Shown: positions 9,101 to 19,041, counted from the stretch's first letter. The stretch: DNA of 64,000 nucleotides from Paraburkholderia sp. BL9I2N2 (GCF_004339745.1 NZ_SMGP01000004.1:248001-312000); one strand, 5' to 3'. Program-made: numbers and translations. The notes: generated from the sequence alone by a model not told the origin.

Positions 9101-10960
9101 TCAATGCAGGAAGCCCGTCGAAATCCACGGCACGGCGGCCACGATGATCAGCCCGGCCATCAACGCGGCGATGTAGCCGAGAATCGGCTTCATGCCTTCG
9201 TCCGGATGGATGCGGCTCACCGCGCAAGCGGAGTAGTAGCCCACGCCGAATGGCGGCGCGAAGAGGCCCACGCCCATCGAGAGGATCACCACCATCGCGT
9301 AATGCACGTCGTGGATATGCATGGCCCGCGCAATCGGAAACATCAGCGGGCCGAACAGCACGATGGCCGGAATGCCTTCGAGTACGCTGCCGAGAATCAC
9401 GAACATGCAGATCGATGCCGCCATGAACATCGCCGCGCCGCCCGGCAAACCGCCCAAGGTCTGTGCGAGTTGCCCCGAGAAGCCGGATTGCGTCAACGCC
9501 CACGCCATGGCGGTGGCCGCGCCGATGATCAGCAGGATCGCGCCGGACAGCGTCGCGGTATCGATCAGCATCGGCTTGAGGCGCGTCCACTCGAAACGGC
9601 GGTAGATCAGCAAGCCGGCCAGCACCGCATAGGCAATGCCGATGGTGGAGACTTCGGTCGCCGTCGCGATGCCTTCGACCACCGCCGCGCGAATCACGAA
9701 CGGCAGCGCGATTGCCGGAAACGCGATCACGAGCTTGCGCAGAATCTCGCCGCGAGTCGCGCGCTTGACGCCTGACATGTCTTCGCGCCGATAACGCCAC
9801 TGCACGACGATGCACAGCGTGATCGCCAGCACGATGCCCGGCAGCATGCCGCCGGTGAAGAGCGCCGAAATCGACACGCCGGTCACCGAGCCGAGCGTGA
9901 TCAGCACGAGGCTCGGCGGAATCGTTTCGGTCTGCGCGCCGGTCGCGGCGAGCAGCGCGACCAGGTCGCCGGGTTTCGCGCCGCGTGCTTTCATCTCCGG
10001 AAACAGGACCGGCGCGACCGCCGCCATGTCGGCGGCTTTCGATCCCGAGATGCCCGACACCAGATACATGGCGCCGACCAGCACGTACGAAAGACCGCCG
10101 CGCACGTGGCCGAGCAGGCTCGCGAGAAACGCGATCATCGCCGCGGCCATGCCGGTCATCTCGATCAGCTGGCCGAGAAACACGAAGAGCGGCACGGAGA
10201 GCAGGATCAGATGCGACATGCCTTCGTCCATCCGGCCGACCACCACCGGCATCGGCGTGTTCGTGGTCAGCGCGAGATAGCCGAAGGTGGCGAGTCCGAA
10301 CGAGAACGCGATGGGCACGCCGCTCAGCACGCCGAGCGCCACGAGGCCGACGAAGAAGATCAACAGGTTCAGATTGCCGAGGTCGCGTAATACGGGCCCG
10401 AGCGCGATGAAAATGCCGACCAGCGCGCCGACCGACGCGAGCGCGCCCAGCACGAGGCGCCAGTTGCTCATGCGCGCGAGCCGCACCACGGCGACCAGCA
10501 GCATCAGCGCCGAGCCGACCGGCAACGCGGCGGCGCGCCACGAGTTCGACAGTTCGAGCGCGGGTGTGGTGATGAACGACTCGTCCTGCGCGAAGCTGAT
10601 TGCCGGGCCGATCACCATCGCGAGAAACGCGATCGGCGCGGCGATCGCCACCACGTCGAGGAACGCGCGCACGCCTGGCGGCGCCATGCCCACGAGCGCC
10701 GTCATCCGCATATGCTCGCCGCGCCGCAAGGCGATCACGGCGCCGAGCATGGCGAGCCAGAGGAACAGCATCGAGGCGAGCTCGTCGGACCAGACGAGCG
10801 GCGAGTGCAGGATATAGCGGCTCGTCACACCGGCCAGCAGCACGACGATTTCGGCGAGCACCAGCAAGGCGGCGGGAATCTCCACCAGGTGCCCGAGCGC
10901 CGAATCGAGCGCACAGGCGAAGCGGTGCTGCCGCTCGTGCGAATATGAGATCGTGGTCAT
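9101..10960 (-). CDS. TRAP transporter fused small/large permease (DctQM type)
   Basis: 619 residues. The N-terminal ~180 residues match a DctQ-like four-helix subunit (SPLVWSDELASMLFLWLAMLGAVIALRRGEHMRMT region). The rest matches DctM, the multi-helix sodium-coupled permease (GVLSGVPIAFSFGLATFGYLAL; GMAAAMIAFLASLLGHVRGG; SGISGSKAADMAAVAPVL; AATGAQTETIPPSLVLI). Together with DctP it would import a carboxylate-like solute. The ATG at 10960 follows the dctP stop by a few bases, so the two are translationally close. Fused DctQM proteins are a known TRAP variant. Confidence 0.92.
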   Translation of the reverse strand: MTTISYSHERQHRFACALDSALGHLVEIPAALLVLAEIVVLLAGVTSRYILHSPLVWSDELASMLFLWLAMLGAVIALRRGEHMRMTALVGMAPPGVRAFLDVVAIAAPIAFLAMVIGPAISFAQDESFITTPALELSNSWRAAALPVGSALMLLVAVVRLARMSNWRLVLGALASVGALVGIFIALGPVLRDLGNLNLLIFFVGLVALGVLSGVPIAFSFGLATFGYLALTTNTPMPVVVGRMDEGMSHLILLSVPLFVFLGQLIEMTGMAAAMIAFLASLLGHVRGGLSYVLVGAMYLVSGISGSKAADMAAVAPVLFPEMKARGAKPGDLVALLAATGAQTETIPPSLVLITLGSVTGVSISALFTGGMLPGIVLAITLCIVVQWRYRREDMSGVKRATRGEILRKLVIAFPAIALPFVIRAAVVEGIATATEVSTIGIAYAVLAGLLIYRRFEWTRLKPMLIDTATLSGAILLIIGAATAMAWALTQSGFSGQLAQTLGGLPGGAAMFMAASICMFVILGSVLEGIPAIVLFGPLMFPIARAMHIHDVHYAMVVILSMGVGLFAPPFGVGYYSACAVSRIHPDEGMKPILGYIAALMAGLIIVAAVPWISTGFLH

Positions 10961-10964
10961 CGCA

Positions 10965-12008
10965 TTACCCCAGTTTTCCGACGGACTTCTCCAGCAGACT
11001 CCAGGCTTCGTCGCCGTATTTGCTCTTCCAGTCGTGGTAGAAGCTCGTCTTGGCCAGCGCGCCGCGGAACGACTCGCGGTCCACGTCGATGAAGGTGATG
11101 CCCTTCGTCTTCAGATCGTCGCGCAGGGAGCTGCTCAGCTTCGCGATGTCCGCGCGCTGCAGCATCGCGGCTTTTTCGAATTCGCGCGTGACGATGGCGC
11201 GGATATCCGCCGGCAGCCGCTCCCACGCGGCGCGGTTGCCGAGAATCCAGTAACCGTCCCACACGTGCGAAGTGAGGCTGATGTACTTCTGCACTTCGTA
11301 GAGCTTGGCCGTGGCGATGATCGGCAGCGGATTCTCCTGGCCTTCCACCACGCCGGTTTGCAGAGCCGAATACAGTTCGTTGAAGTTGATCGGAGCGGGA
11401 CCGGCGTCGAGTGCCTTGAACAGCGAGGTCAGCATCGGCGCCTGCGGCACGCGGATCTTGAATCCCTTCAGATCGGCCGGCGCACGCAGCGCGCGCGTGG
11501 ACGAACTGATCTGCCGGAAGCCGTTGTCCCACACCTTGCTGACCGATACGATGCCGGACTTGCCGATCTGCGCGCGAATGTAATTGCCGAGGTCGCCGTC
11601 CATCGCTTTCCACACCGCGTCGTAGTCCTTGAACGCGAAGCCGGTGTTGACGATGCCCGCGGCCGGCGTGAGCGTCGCGAGAATCGACGAGGCCTGGTTG
11701 AAGAACTCCACGCCGCCGTTGCGCACCTGCGAGAGCAGATCGGTGTCGGAGCCGAGCTGGTTCTGCGGGAACAGCTTGATGTCGAGGCGGCCGTTGGTCG
11801 CCTCGCGAATGTGATTAATCGCCTCCTGGGCGCGGATATTGACCGGATGAGTCGGGTCCTGGCCGGTGGCGAGCTTGTATGAAAACTCGGGCGCCGCCAT
11901 GGCGCGCCGCGAGACGCTCCATAACGGCACGGCTGCGGACAAGGTCGCACCGGCTTTCAGAAAGGTGCGGCGGCTGATGCCCTGCGGGGCGTTCGAACGG
12001 TTAGTCAT
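10965..12008 (-). CDS. TRAP transporter solute-binding protein (DctP family)
   Basis: 347 residues, periplasmic. The N-terminus has a twin-arginine signal (SRRTFLKAGATLSAAVPLWS), so export may be Tat-dependent. The mature part shows DctP family features: TGQDPTHPVNIRAQEAI, LDIKLFPQNQLGSDTDLL, GFKIRVPQAPM and the conserved VVEGQENPLP loop. The Arg in the KIRVPQ segment is where family members bind the substrate carboxylate. ATG 12008 is preferred over 12023 because GGAGGAAG lies about 8 bases upstream. The ligand is probably a hydroxy or sugar acid, by context only. Confidence 0.92.
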   Translation of the reverse strand: MTNRSNAPQGISRRTFLKAGATLSAAVPLWSVSRRAMAAPEFSYKLATGQDPTHPVNIRAQEAINHIREATNGRLDIKLFPQNQLGSDTDLLSQVRNGGVEFFNQASSILATLTPAAGIVNTGFAFKDYDAVWKAMDGDLGNYIRAQIGKSGIVSVSKVWDNGFRQISSSTRALRAPADLKGFKIRVPQAPMLTSLFKALDAGPAPINFNELYSALQTGVVEGQENPLPIIATAKLYEVQKYISLTSHVWDGYWILGNRAAWERLPADIRAIVTREFEKAAMLQRADIAKLSSSLRDDLKTKGITFIDVDRESFRGALAKTSFYHDWKSKYGDEAWSLLEKSVGKLG

Positions 12009-12176
12009 GGTGTCTTCCTCCAAACCTGGATCGCGCGTCGTTATGTTTTTCGAACTTCGAGCGCGGCGGCTGCACGTGTCGCGCGCCGCGCCTGGTTGTT
12101 ATCTACTACTGTGTCTCCATCGCCGCCGCCGGCCTCCCGCCGGACGGCTCGTCCTGCTGGACGAATCGGCCTTGAA

Positions 12177-12941
12177 TCAGCCGTGAATCAGCATGCCGCC
12201 GTTCACGTCGATCACCGCGCCGGTGATATACGAGGACAGGTCCGACGCGAGGAACAGGAACGCGCCGGCTACGTCGTCGGGCACGCCGAGGCGATTCAAC
12301 GGAATGCCCGCGAGAATCTCGACGCGCTTGTCGTCGCTGATCTTGCCGGCGTTGATGTCGGTCTGGATCAGGCCCGGCGTCACGCAGTTCACGCGGATGC
12401 CGTCGTTGCCGAGCTCGCGCGCCATCGCTTTCGCTAGGCCGAGCACACCGGCTTTGGCCGCCGAATAGTGCGGGCCGCCGAGAATGCCGCCGCCGCGCTG
12501 CGCCGATACCGACGACATGCAGCCGATCGAACCGCTCTTCTGCTTCTTCATTTGCGGCACGACCGCTTGCGACAGGTACAGCACGCCGCGCAAATTGACA
12601 TCGAGAATGCGATCCCAGCTTTCCGGGTCGATGTCGAGCAGCTTGGCCGCCTGGGTGATGCCGGCGTTATTGATCAGGATATCGATCGAACCCAAATCGG
12701 CGACGGTGCGCTCGACAGCAGCCTGGCATGCGCCGCGATCGGTGACGTTGCACACATAGCCGCGATGCTCCGGCCCGATCGAAGCGGCGGCTTCGATCGC
12801 GGCCTTTTCGTCGAGATCGAAAATGGCGATGCGCGCGCCATGAGCGGCGAATTTGCGTGCGGTCGCCATGCCGATGCCGCGCGGCGATGCGCCGCCGGAA
12901 ATGACGGCGACCTTGCCGTCGAGAAGACGTGACTCTGACAT
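12177..12941 (-). CDS. SDR-family oxidoreductase (FabG-like fold)
   Basis: 254 residues. Rossmann motif GGASPRGIG, NNAG at about residue 90, catalytic Ser in SSVSAQ, Tyr/Lys in YSAAK, and the C-terminal VIDVNGGM typical of SDR polyol or sugar-acid dehydrogenases. It lies between the split transketolase genes and the TRAP genes in one leftward set, so it probably oxidises or reduces the imported substrate to make a transketolase ketose substrate. That role is inferred from context. Confidence 0.9.
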   Translation of the reverse strand: MSESRLLDGKVAVISGGASPRGIGMATARKFAAHGARIAIFDLDEKAAIEAAASIGPEHRGYVCNVTDRGACQAAVERTVADLGSIDILINNAGITQAAKLLDIDPESWDRILDVNLRGVLYLSQAVVPQMKKQKSGSIGCMSSVSAQRGGGILGGPHYSAAKAGVLGLAKAMARELGNDGIRVNCVTPGLIQTDINAGKISDDKRVEILAGIPLNRLGVPDDVAGAFLFLASDLSSYITGAVIDVNGGMLIHG

Positions 12942-13029
12942 GATGCGGATCTCCTGAGTGTGATGCTTATGTTGTGCTGCGTGGTTGGCAATCGGTGATT
13001 ACGATTTACCCTGCGGATCAATTCAATGC

Positions 13030-14028
13030 CTAGCGCAGCCAGCCTTTGATCGTGTCGCACATCGCCTCGGTGGAAATGCCGTAGCGGTCGTGCAGTGTCG
13101 GCAGCGCGCCGGCATCGAGAAAGGCGTCGGGCAGGCCGATCTGACGGAAGGGCGGCGTGACGCCGTTGGTCAGCAGCACGGTGGCCACCGCTTCGCCGAG
13201 CCCGCCGATCACCGTGTGGTTCTCCGCGACGATCACGAGACGCCCCGGCCGGCGCGCTTCGCGCAGCAGCGTGACGGCGTCGAGCGGCTTGATGGTCGGC
13301 ACATGCAGCACGCCCACGTCGATGCGGTCCGTGGCGAGCGCCTTGGCCGTTTCGAGCGCACGCATCGTCATGATCCCGGACGAGATGATCAGCACTTCGG
13401 CGCCGTCGCGCAGCAGCTTGGCTTTGCCGAGTTCGAACTGATAGTCGTATTCGTCGAGCACGACCGGCACGTTGCCGCGCAAGAGCCGCGCATACACCGG
13501 GCCGCGATGGTCGGCGATCGCCGGCACCATCTGTTCGATTTCGAGCGCGTCGCACGGATCGATAACCGTGAGGTTCGGCATCGCGCGGAACAGGGCGAGG
13601 TCTTCGGCCGCCTGGTGGCTCGGGCCGTAGCCGGTCGTGAGGCCGGGTAGTGCACAGACCAGCTTGACGTCGAGGTTGTCCTCGGCGATCGCCTGGTGGA
13701 TGAAGTCGTAAGCGCGGCGCGCGGCGAACACCGCGTAGGTGGTGACGAACGGCTGCGCGCCTTCGTGCGCCATGCCGGCGGCGGCGCCCATCAGCAACTG
13801 CTCGGCCATCCCCATCTGATAGAAGCGCTCGGGGAATTCCTTCGCGAACAGATGCAGGTCGGTGTATTTGCCGAGGTCGGCGGTCATGCCGACCACTTCG
13901 GGGCGGTTGCGCGCCAACTCCACCAGCGCGTGGCCGAACGGCGCGGAGCGGGTGATCTGGCCTTCACCGGCGATCGAGGCGATCATCGCCGAAGTCTTCA
14001 GACGCGGTTTCGGTGCGGCGGCGCTCAT
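13030..14028 (-). CDS. Transketolase C-terminal subunit (pyrimidine-binding plus C-domain)
   Basis: 332 residues. It covers the second half of a transketolase: the pyrimidine domain with FYQMGMAEQLLMGAAAGMAHEGAQPF (the MAEQ Glu activates ThDP), the TGYGPSHQAAEDLALFRAMPNL loop, and then the C-terminal domain. The true ATG at 14028 overlaps the stop of the N-terminal subunit (ATGA), which gives translational coupling and implies a heteromeric enzyme. The conserved protein begins at MSAAAPKPRLKTS; longer in-frame readings are antisense-style filler. Confidence 0.93.
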   Translation of the reverse strand: MSAAAPKPRLKTSAMIASIAGEGQITRSAPFGHALVELARNRPEVVGMTADLGKYTDLHLFAKEFPERFYQMGMAEQLLMGAAAGMAHEGAQPFVTTYAVFAARRAYDFIHQAIAEDNLDVKLVCALPGLTTGYGPSHQAAEDLALFRAMPNLTVIDPCDALEIEQMVPAIADHRGPVYARLLRGNVPVVLDEYDYQFELGKAKLLRDGAEVLIISSGIMTMRALETAKALATDRIDVGVLHVPTIKPLDAVTLLREARRPGRLVIVAENHTVIGGLGEAVATVLLTNGVTPPFRQIGLPDAFLDAGALPTLHDRYGISTEAMCDTIKGWLR

Positions 14029-14870
14029 ACGGTTCTCCCGGCTTCCAGCGCCTGCAGCGCGAGTTGCCACTCGTGCGCATCGACGCGGATAAAGTGGTTC
14101 TTCTCGCGTGCTTCGAGGAACGGCACGCCACAGCCCATGCGCGTATCGCAGACGATGATCCGCGGCTGCGCTTCGGGATGCGCGCGCGCCGCATCGAACG
14201 CGGCGACTACCGCCGCGAGATCGTTGCCGTCCACGCGCTGCACGAACCAGCCGAACGCCTGCAACTTCTCGACCAGCGGCTCGAACGCCATGACCGTCGA
14301 AGACGGCCCGTCGGCCTGCTGGTTGTTGACATCGACCATCGCGATCAGGTTGTCGAGCTTCCAGTGCGCGGCGGACATCAGGCCTTCCCACACCGCGCCC
14401 TCGTCGAGTTCGCCGTCCGAGAACAGCGTGTAGACGGTGGCGTCCGAACCCTTGCGCTTAAGACCGAGGCAGCGGCCGACCGCAATCGTCAGCCCCTGGC
14501 CGAGCGAGCCGCCGGACATCTCCATGCCGGGCGTATAGCTCGCCATGCCGGACATCGGCAGGCGGCTGTCGTCGCTGCCGTAGGTCTCCAGTTCTTCGTC
14601 GGCGATGATGCGGGCTTCGATCAGCGCCGCGTACAGGGCGATCGCGTAATGACCGTTGGAGAGCAGGAAGCGGTCGCGGCCTTCCCAGTCGGGGTCGTCG
14701 GCGCGGTAACGCATGGCGCGGAAGTAGGCGACCGCCAGCACGTCGGCAATGTCGAGCGCCTGGCCGATATAGCCTTGGCCTTGCACCTCGCCCATACGCA
14801 GGGCGTTGCGGCGGATCTGATAGGCGTGCTCCGCGAGTTCGGGATACGGCGCGGTTTCGCTGATGTTCAC
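14025..14870 (-). CDS. Transketolase N-terminal subunit (ThDP diphosphate-binding)
   Basis: 281 residues. It contains the PP-binding half of transketolase: RDRFLLSNGHYAIALYAAL, the GGSLGQGLTIAVG block, and the ThDP/metal motif in which the usual GDG is SDGELDEGAVWEGL...DVNNQQ. It is the first gene of the leftward set, paired with the C-terminal subunit by a 4-bp overlap. Split transketolases like this are common in pathway-specific clusters for unusual pentoses or sulfosugars. The divergent LysR gene starts 134 bases away and is the likely regulator. Confidence 0.93.
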   Translation of the reverse strand: MNISETAPYPELAEHAYQIRRNALRMGEVQGQGYIGQALDIADVLAVAYFRAMRYRADDPDWEGRDRFLLSNGHYAIALYAALIEARIIADEELETYGSDDSRLPMSGMASYTPGMEMSGGSLGQGLTIAVGRCLGLKRKGSDATVYTLFSDGELDEGAVWEGLMSAAHWKLDNLIAMVDVNNQQADGPSSTVMAFEPLVEKLQAFGWFVQRVDGNDLAAVVAAFDAARAHPEAQPRIIVCDTRMGCGVPFLEAREKNHFIRVDAHEWQLALQALEAGRTV

Positions 14871-14978
14871 TGTTGTCTCCTAGGTCTTTTGCGTGGGCCG
14901 CATTGACGCCGCAGCCAGTGATGACAAGCGTAATCGCACGCCTGCAAGCGCTCAAACGAATTAAGATGGGTCGATAGA

Positions 14979-14991
14979 TGAATTGAATTCA
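14979..14991. promoter_or_regulatory. Palindrome TGAATT-G-AATTCA between split transketolase and lysR
   Basis: A 13-base palindrome directly upstream of the lysR start and within the divergent intergenic region. It could be part of the LysR operator (autoregulation) or a chance AT-rich palindrome. Confidence 0.35.
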
Positions 14992-15004
14992 CGTGGATGC
15001 TGCC

Positions 15005-15895
15005 ATGCACAATCGCGTCACTCTCAAGTCGATACAAGCCTTCGAAGCGGCCGCCCGGCTTTCGTCGTTCGCGCTCGCAGCAGAAGAACTGTTCGTGACG
15101 CCCTCGGCGATCAGCCATCAAATCAAGCTGCTCGAAGAGCAATTGAGCATTCGTCTGTTTCATCGGCTGCATCGCACGGTGCTGCTGACGGACTCGGGGC
15201 GGCAATACGCAGAGGAAATCACGTCGGCATTCGCGCGCATCGATGCGGCCACGCGCGAGATCGGTCGCGTGGCGAAGAGCGACATCCTCACGATTCACTG
15301 CACGCCGAGTTTCGCGACCCAATGGCTGATGCCGCGCATCGCGCGCTTCAGCGCGGCGCATACCGATATCGACGTGCGCTTGAATGCGTCTTCGGAAGCG
15401 GCGGACCTGATTTCGGAAGCGGTCGATATCGACATTCGCTACGGTCCGCGCAAGCTGCAACCGGCCGGCACCCTGGTGCTGGAGTTGCCGCCGGAGACGA
15501 TCGTGCCGCTATGCGCGCCGGCTCTGATGAGCGGCGACTATCCGCTCATCAGCGTCGCGGACCTGCAGCACCATCCGCTGATTCACAGCGAAGGTTGTCT
15601 GGTCGGCTGGCGGGACTGGATGCGTTTGCATCGGAAGACGCGGGTCGATATTGGACGCGGGCCGCGCTTCGACCGCTCGTTCATGGCGTTGAGCGCCGCG
15701 GTCGACGGCCTGGGGGTGTGTCTGGAGAGTCTGCTGCTTGCGCAACGCGAACTGGAAACCGGGCGGCTCGTCGCGCCGTTCGGTGTGGAGGGACTCAGCG
15801 TGAATGGCTATACGTTGAATCTGTTGAAGTCGCGTGCCGACTTGCCGAAGCTGCGCAGCTTTCAGGACTGGCTGTTTGCTGAATTGGAAAGGTGA
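15005..15895 (+). CDS. LysR-family transcriptional regulator, GcvA-like
   Basis: 296 residues. The N-terminal HTH is FEAAARLSSFALAAEELFVTPSAISHQIKLLEEQL, given here as one region around residues 13-47. The FATQWLMPRIARF segment again marks the GcvA subgroup. ATG 15005 is preferred to the GTG at 14993. Divergence from the transketolase/TRAP gene set makes it the probable activator or repressor of that set. It is related to, but clearly distinct from, the LysR gene at 1501. Confidence 0.92.
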   Translation: MHNRVTLKSIQAFEAAARLSSFALAAEELFVTPSAISHQIKLLEEQLSIRLFHRLHRTVLLTDSGRQYAEEITSAFARIDAATREIGRVAKSDILTIHCTPSFATQWLMPRIARFSAAHTDIDVRLNASSEAADLISEAVDIDIRYGPRKLQPAGTLVLELPPETIVPLCAPALMSGDYPLISVADLQHHPLIHSEGCLVGWRDWMRLHRKTRVDIGRGPRFDRSFMALSAAVDGLGVCLESLLLAQRELETGRLVAPFGVEGLSVNGYTLNLLKSRADLPKLRSFQDWLFAELER

Positions 15896-16299
15896 GATGC
15901 GCGGCCGGACTTCGAATGGCGAGGTTCGTCTGGCGATTCGCCGACGGAATTCCAGACGGGCTAGCCAGGCTTTCTCTCCAGTCTTGTGTTGTTGAAGGAC
16001 GTCCCGTCCTGACGATGCATCACGCGACATCGCAGCCTTCAATGCATGGTGCGAGGCACTGTAGAGAACTTCAGATTGCTTAATTGTTCTGAATGCGGAT
16101 CTTCGCCGGTCGGCGTTATCAGCGCGCACCGTGCGTCGCGCCGCACGCTTTCATTGGGTCTTTTTTAATAACGATTAAGGACTTCGACAAGGACTCCGCG
16201 CAGCGCCGTCGATAAACTCGGTTCCAGTTTTTCACTCGCTGCTCGAGCGAGCACGGCAAGTCACTCAGACTGCTTTGTCCATTCAATACGGAGCCCGTA
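15896..16299. other. 404-base intergenic region, promoter side of the isochorismatase gene
   Basis: No convincing gene. The right half is AT-richer, with a TTTTTTAATAACGATTAAGG stretch around 16161-16180 that could hold a promoter. A CTCGCT/AGCGAG inverted repeat around a GCTCGAGC palindrome lies at about 16231-16250. CGGAG precedes the downstream ATG at 16300. No PIP box was found. Confidence 0.5.
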
Positions 16300-16935
16300 A
16301 TGCCGAAAGAACTCTTGACCCCTGATTCATGTGCGGTTGCCCTGATCGACTATCAGCCGCAGATGTTCTTTGGAACGACGTCGCATGAGCGCACCACCAT
16401 TCTGCACAACGTCCAGGCGATCGCAAAGGCCTCGAAGCTCTTCAAAGTCCCGACGATCCTGACCACGGTGGCCGCCAAGTCGTTCAGCGGCGACATGGTG
16501 CCGGAAGTGCAATCGGTGTTTCCGGAGTACACGCCGATCGACCGCACGTCGATGAACTCGTGGGAAGACGTGAATTTTCGCAAGGCCATCGAGGCGACCG
16601 GCCGCAAGAAGATCGTGATCGCCGGCCTGTGGACGGAAGTGTGCGTGTCGTTCCCGACTATCCAGATGATCAACGAAGGCTACGAAATCTACGTGCCGAC
16701 CGACGCTTGCGGCGACATCACCACGGAAGCACACGAACGCGCGGTACAACGCATCATCCAGGCCGGCGCGGTGCCGATGACCTCGTTCCAGTACATGTTC
16801 GAACTGCAACGCGACTGGGGACGCAGCGAAACGTACGAAGGCTGCATGGACATCCTGAAGGCGCACAGCGCATACGGCATCGGCGTGCGTTACGCCAAGT
16901 CGATTCTCGGCGAGCACGCGAGCGAAGCCGGCTGA
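16300..16935 (+). CDS. Isochorismatase-family cysteine hydrolase (YcaC-like)
   Basis: 211 residues. Cysteine-hydrolase fold: the Asp of the triad in ALIDYQPQM (about residue 17), a Lys in the VAAKSFSG region, and the nucleophilic Cys in AGLWTEVCVSFP (about residue 114). That layout matches the YcaC/nicotinamidase-like branch, which acts on amides or imides rather than isochorismate. First gene of a rightward cluster with an amidohydrolase, HD-like protein, VOC protein and porin, so it probably acts in degradation of a nitrogenous compound. A terminator-like hairpin follows. Confidence 0.9.
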   Translation: MPKELLTPDSCAVALIDYQPQMFFGTTSHERTTILHNVQAIAKASKLFKVPTILTTVAAKSFSGDMVPEVQSVFPEYTPIDRTSMNSWEDVNFRKAIEATGRKKIVIAGLWTEVCVSFPTIQMINEGYEIYVPTDACGDITTEAHERAVQRIIQAGAVPMTSFQYMFELQRDWGRSETYEGCMDILKAHSAYGIGVRYAKSILGEHASEAG

Positions 16936-16944
16936 TTCGCGGCA

Positions 16945-16966
16945 GCCGGCGTGACATGACGCCGGC
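16945..16966 (+). terminator. 8-bp GC stem-loop after isochorismatase gene
   Basis: GCCGGCGT (16945-16952), 6-base loop, ACGCCGGC (16959-16966), ten bases after the stop codon. No T-run follows, so it is more likely an attenuating or mRNA-end hairpin than a strong terminator. Confidence 0.45.
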
Positions 16967-17171
16967 CAAGCCGTATCGACAGACGCCGGGCCGTTCGGCG
17001 GCGGCGTGCCGGCATCCCCGATACGCCGTTGCCGGCCGCAGCACCTGTTCGAATGCTCGATGGAAGGCGCGCCCTGTGTGCGCCTCCAGGCCCCCCTGTT
17101 TCCCGATTTCCGGGCTTGCCCGGACATAGCTCCGCGCGCACCGACCGGAGCGCTCTCCCATGAGGATCGCC

Positions 17172-19041
17172 ATGACTTCCACACCTTCCGCGCCGACGCC
17201 GGCCGAGGTCGTCTTCTTCAACGGCAAGATCGCCACGCAGGACGACAAGCGCTCGTTCGCCGACGCGCTCGCCGTGGCGAACGGCCGCATCGTCGCCGCG
17301 GGATCGCGCGATGCCGTGATGCGGCACGCCAACGACGCCACGCGACACGTCGATCTGAAAGGCCGTACGGTCATTCCGGGCCTGAACGACTCGCACCTGC
17401 ACATCATTCGCGGTGGCCTGAACTTCAACCTGGAGTTGCGCTGGGACGGCGTGCCGTCGCTGGCGGACGCGCTCGACATGTTGCGCAAGCAGGTGGCCCG
17501 CACGCCGGCGCCGCAGTGGGTGCGCGTGGTGGGCGGCTGGAACGAATTCCAGTTTGCCGAGCGCCGCGGACCGACGCTCGAAGAAATCAACGCGATTGCG
17601 CCGGATACGCCGGTGTTCATTCTGCATCTGTACGACAGTGCGCTTCTGAATGCAGCGGCATTGCGCGCGGTCGGCTATACGAAAGACACGCCCAATCCTC
17701 CCGGCGGCGAGATCCAGCGTGACAAGCGCGGCAATCCCACGGGCATGCTGATCGCACGGCCCAACGCCGGGTTGCTGTACGCGACGCTCGCGAAAGGCCC
17801 GAAGCTCGCGCCCGAGGATCAGCGCAATTCCACGCGCCACTTCATGCGCGAGTTGAACCGCCTGGGCGTGACGAGCGCGATCGATGCGGGCGGCGGCTAT
17901 CAGGCCTATCCCGACGACTACGCCGTCATCATGGACATGGCGAAGCACAGCGAACTGACCGTGCGTATCGCCTACAACCTGTTCACGCAGAACGCCAAAA
18001 AGGAAATCGAAGACTTCGCCAAGTGGGTGAAGATGACCAAGCCCGGCGACGGCGACGATTTCCTGCGCATGAACGGCGCCGGCGAAATGCTGGTGTTTTC
18101 CGCGGCGGACTTCGAAGACTTTCTCGAACCGCGTCCCGATTTGCCGGACGCGCTCGAGGACGAACTGCAGGCGGTCGTCAAGCTGCTGGTGGCGAACCGC
18201 TGGCCGTTCCGTCTGCATGCGACCTACAACGAATCGATCGAACGCTTCCTGAACGTGTTCGAACGCGTGAACGCCGAGATTCCGTTCAACGGGCTGCGCT
18301 GGTTCTTCGATCACTGCGAGACCATCACGCAAAAAAAATATCGAGCGTGTGCACGCACTCGGCGGCGGCATTGCGATCCAGCATCGCATGGCGTATCAGG
18401 GCGAGTACTTCATCCATCAATACGGCGAAGACGCGGTGAAGCGCACGCCGCCGATCCGCCACATGCTCGACGCCGGCCTGCCGGTCGGCGCGGGCACGGA
18501 TGCGACGCGCGTCGCGAGTTTCAATCCGTTCGTCTCGCTCTACTGGATGGTGTCGGGCAAGACGGTGGGCGGCACGTCGATGTATTCGAGCGAGAACAAG
18601 CTCGACCGGATGGAGGCGTTGCGCCGCTACACGGTGGGCAGCGCATGGTTCTCGAACGAGGAAGACCGCAAGGGCGCGCTGGTGCCCGGCCAGTTCGCGG
18701 ATTTCGCGGTGCTCAGCGAAGACTACTTCTCGGTCGACGAGAGCCGCATCAAGTTCCTCACCTCGAACATGACGGTGGTGGGCGGCAAGGTGGTCTATGC
18801 GGACGACGAGTTCGCGCCGCTCGCGCCGCCCGACTTGCCGGTCAGTCCGTCGTGGTCGCCGGTCACGGAATTCGGCGGCTACAGCCGTTACAAGCCGACC
18901 GCGGTCGCGTGCGTGGACGGTTGCGTCAATCTGTGCGGCGTGCATGCCCATGCGCACGGTTGGGCGTGGCGCAAGAACGTGCCGGTCAGCGATTCGAATG
19001 GTTTCTGGGGCGCGCTGGGATGTAGCTGTTTCGCGTTCTGA
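17172..19041 (+). pseudogene. Amidohydrolase (YtcJ-like, Amidohydro_3), frameshifted at an A8 run
   Basis: Metal-dependent hydrolase with an N-terminal composite domain (EVVFFNGKIATQDD) and the HxH metal motif in NDSHLHIIRGG. The first part (17172 to about 18330) and the second part (18339 to 19041, from about NIERVHALGGGIAIQHRMAYQGEYF to CSCFAF) are in different frames. They join exactly if one A is removed from the eight-A run 18331-18338, restoring T-Q-K-N-I-E-R-V. The rejoined protein would be about 622 residues, the normal length. GAGGA upstream supports the ATG at 17172. Causes could be a real mutation, a homopolymer sequencing error, or slippage on A8. The out-of-frame continuation stays open to 19025 only because the DNA is GC-rich. 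Confidence 0.88.

Noticed and set aside
9093..10541. 482-codon minus-strand frame overlapping the TRAP permease
   Set aside because: Same strand but wrong frame relative to DctQM, Arg/Asp-rich, no membrane segments.
18339..19025. Continuation of the amidohydrolase in its original frame beyond the A8 run
   Set aside because: The residues lose all family similarity and become Arg/Gly-rich. The conserved continuation is in the other frame.
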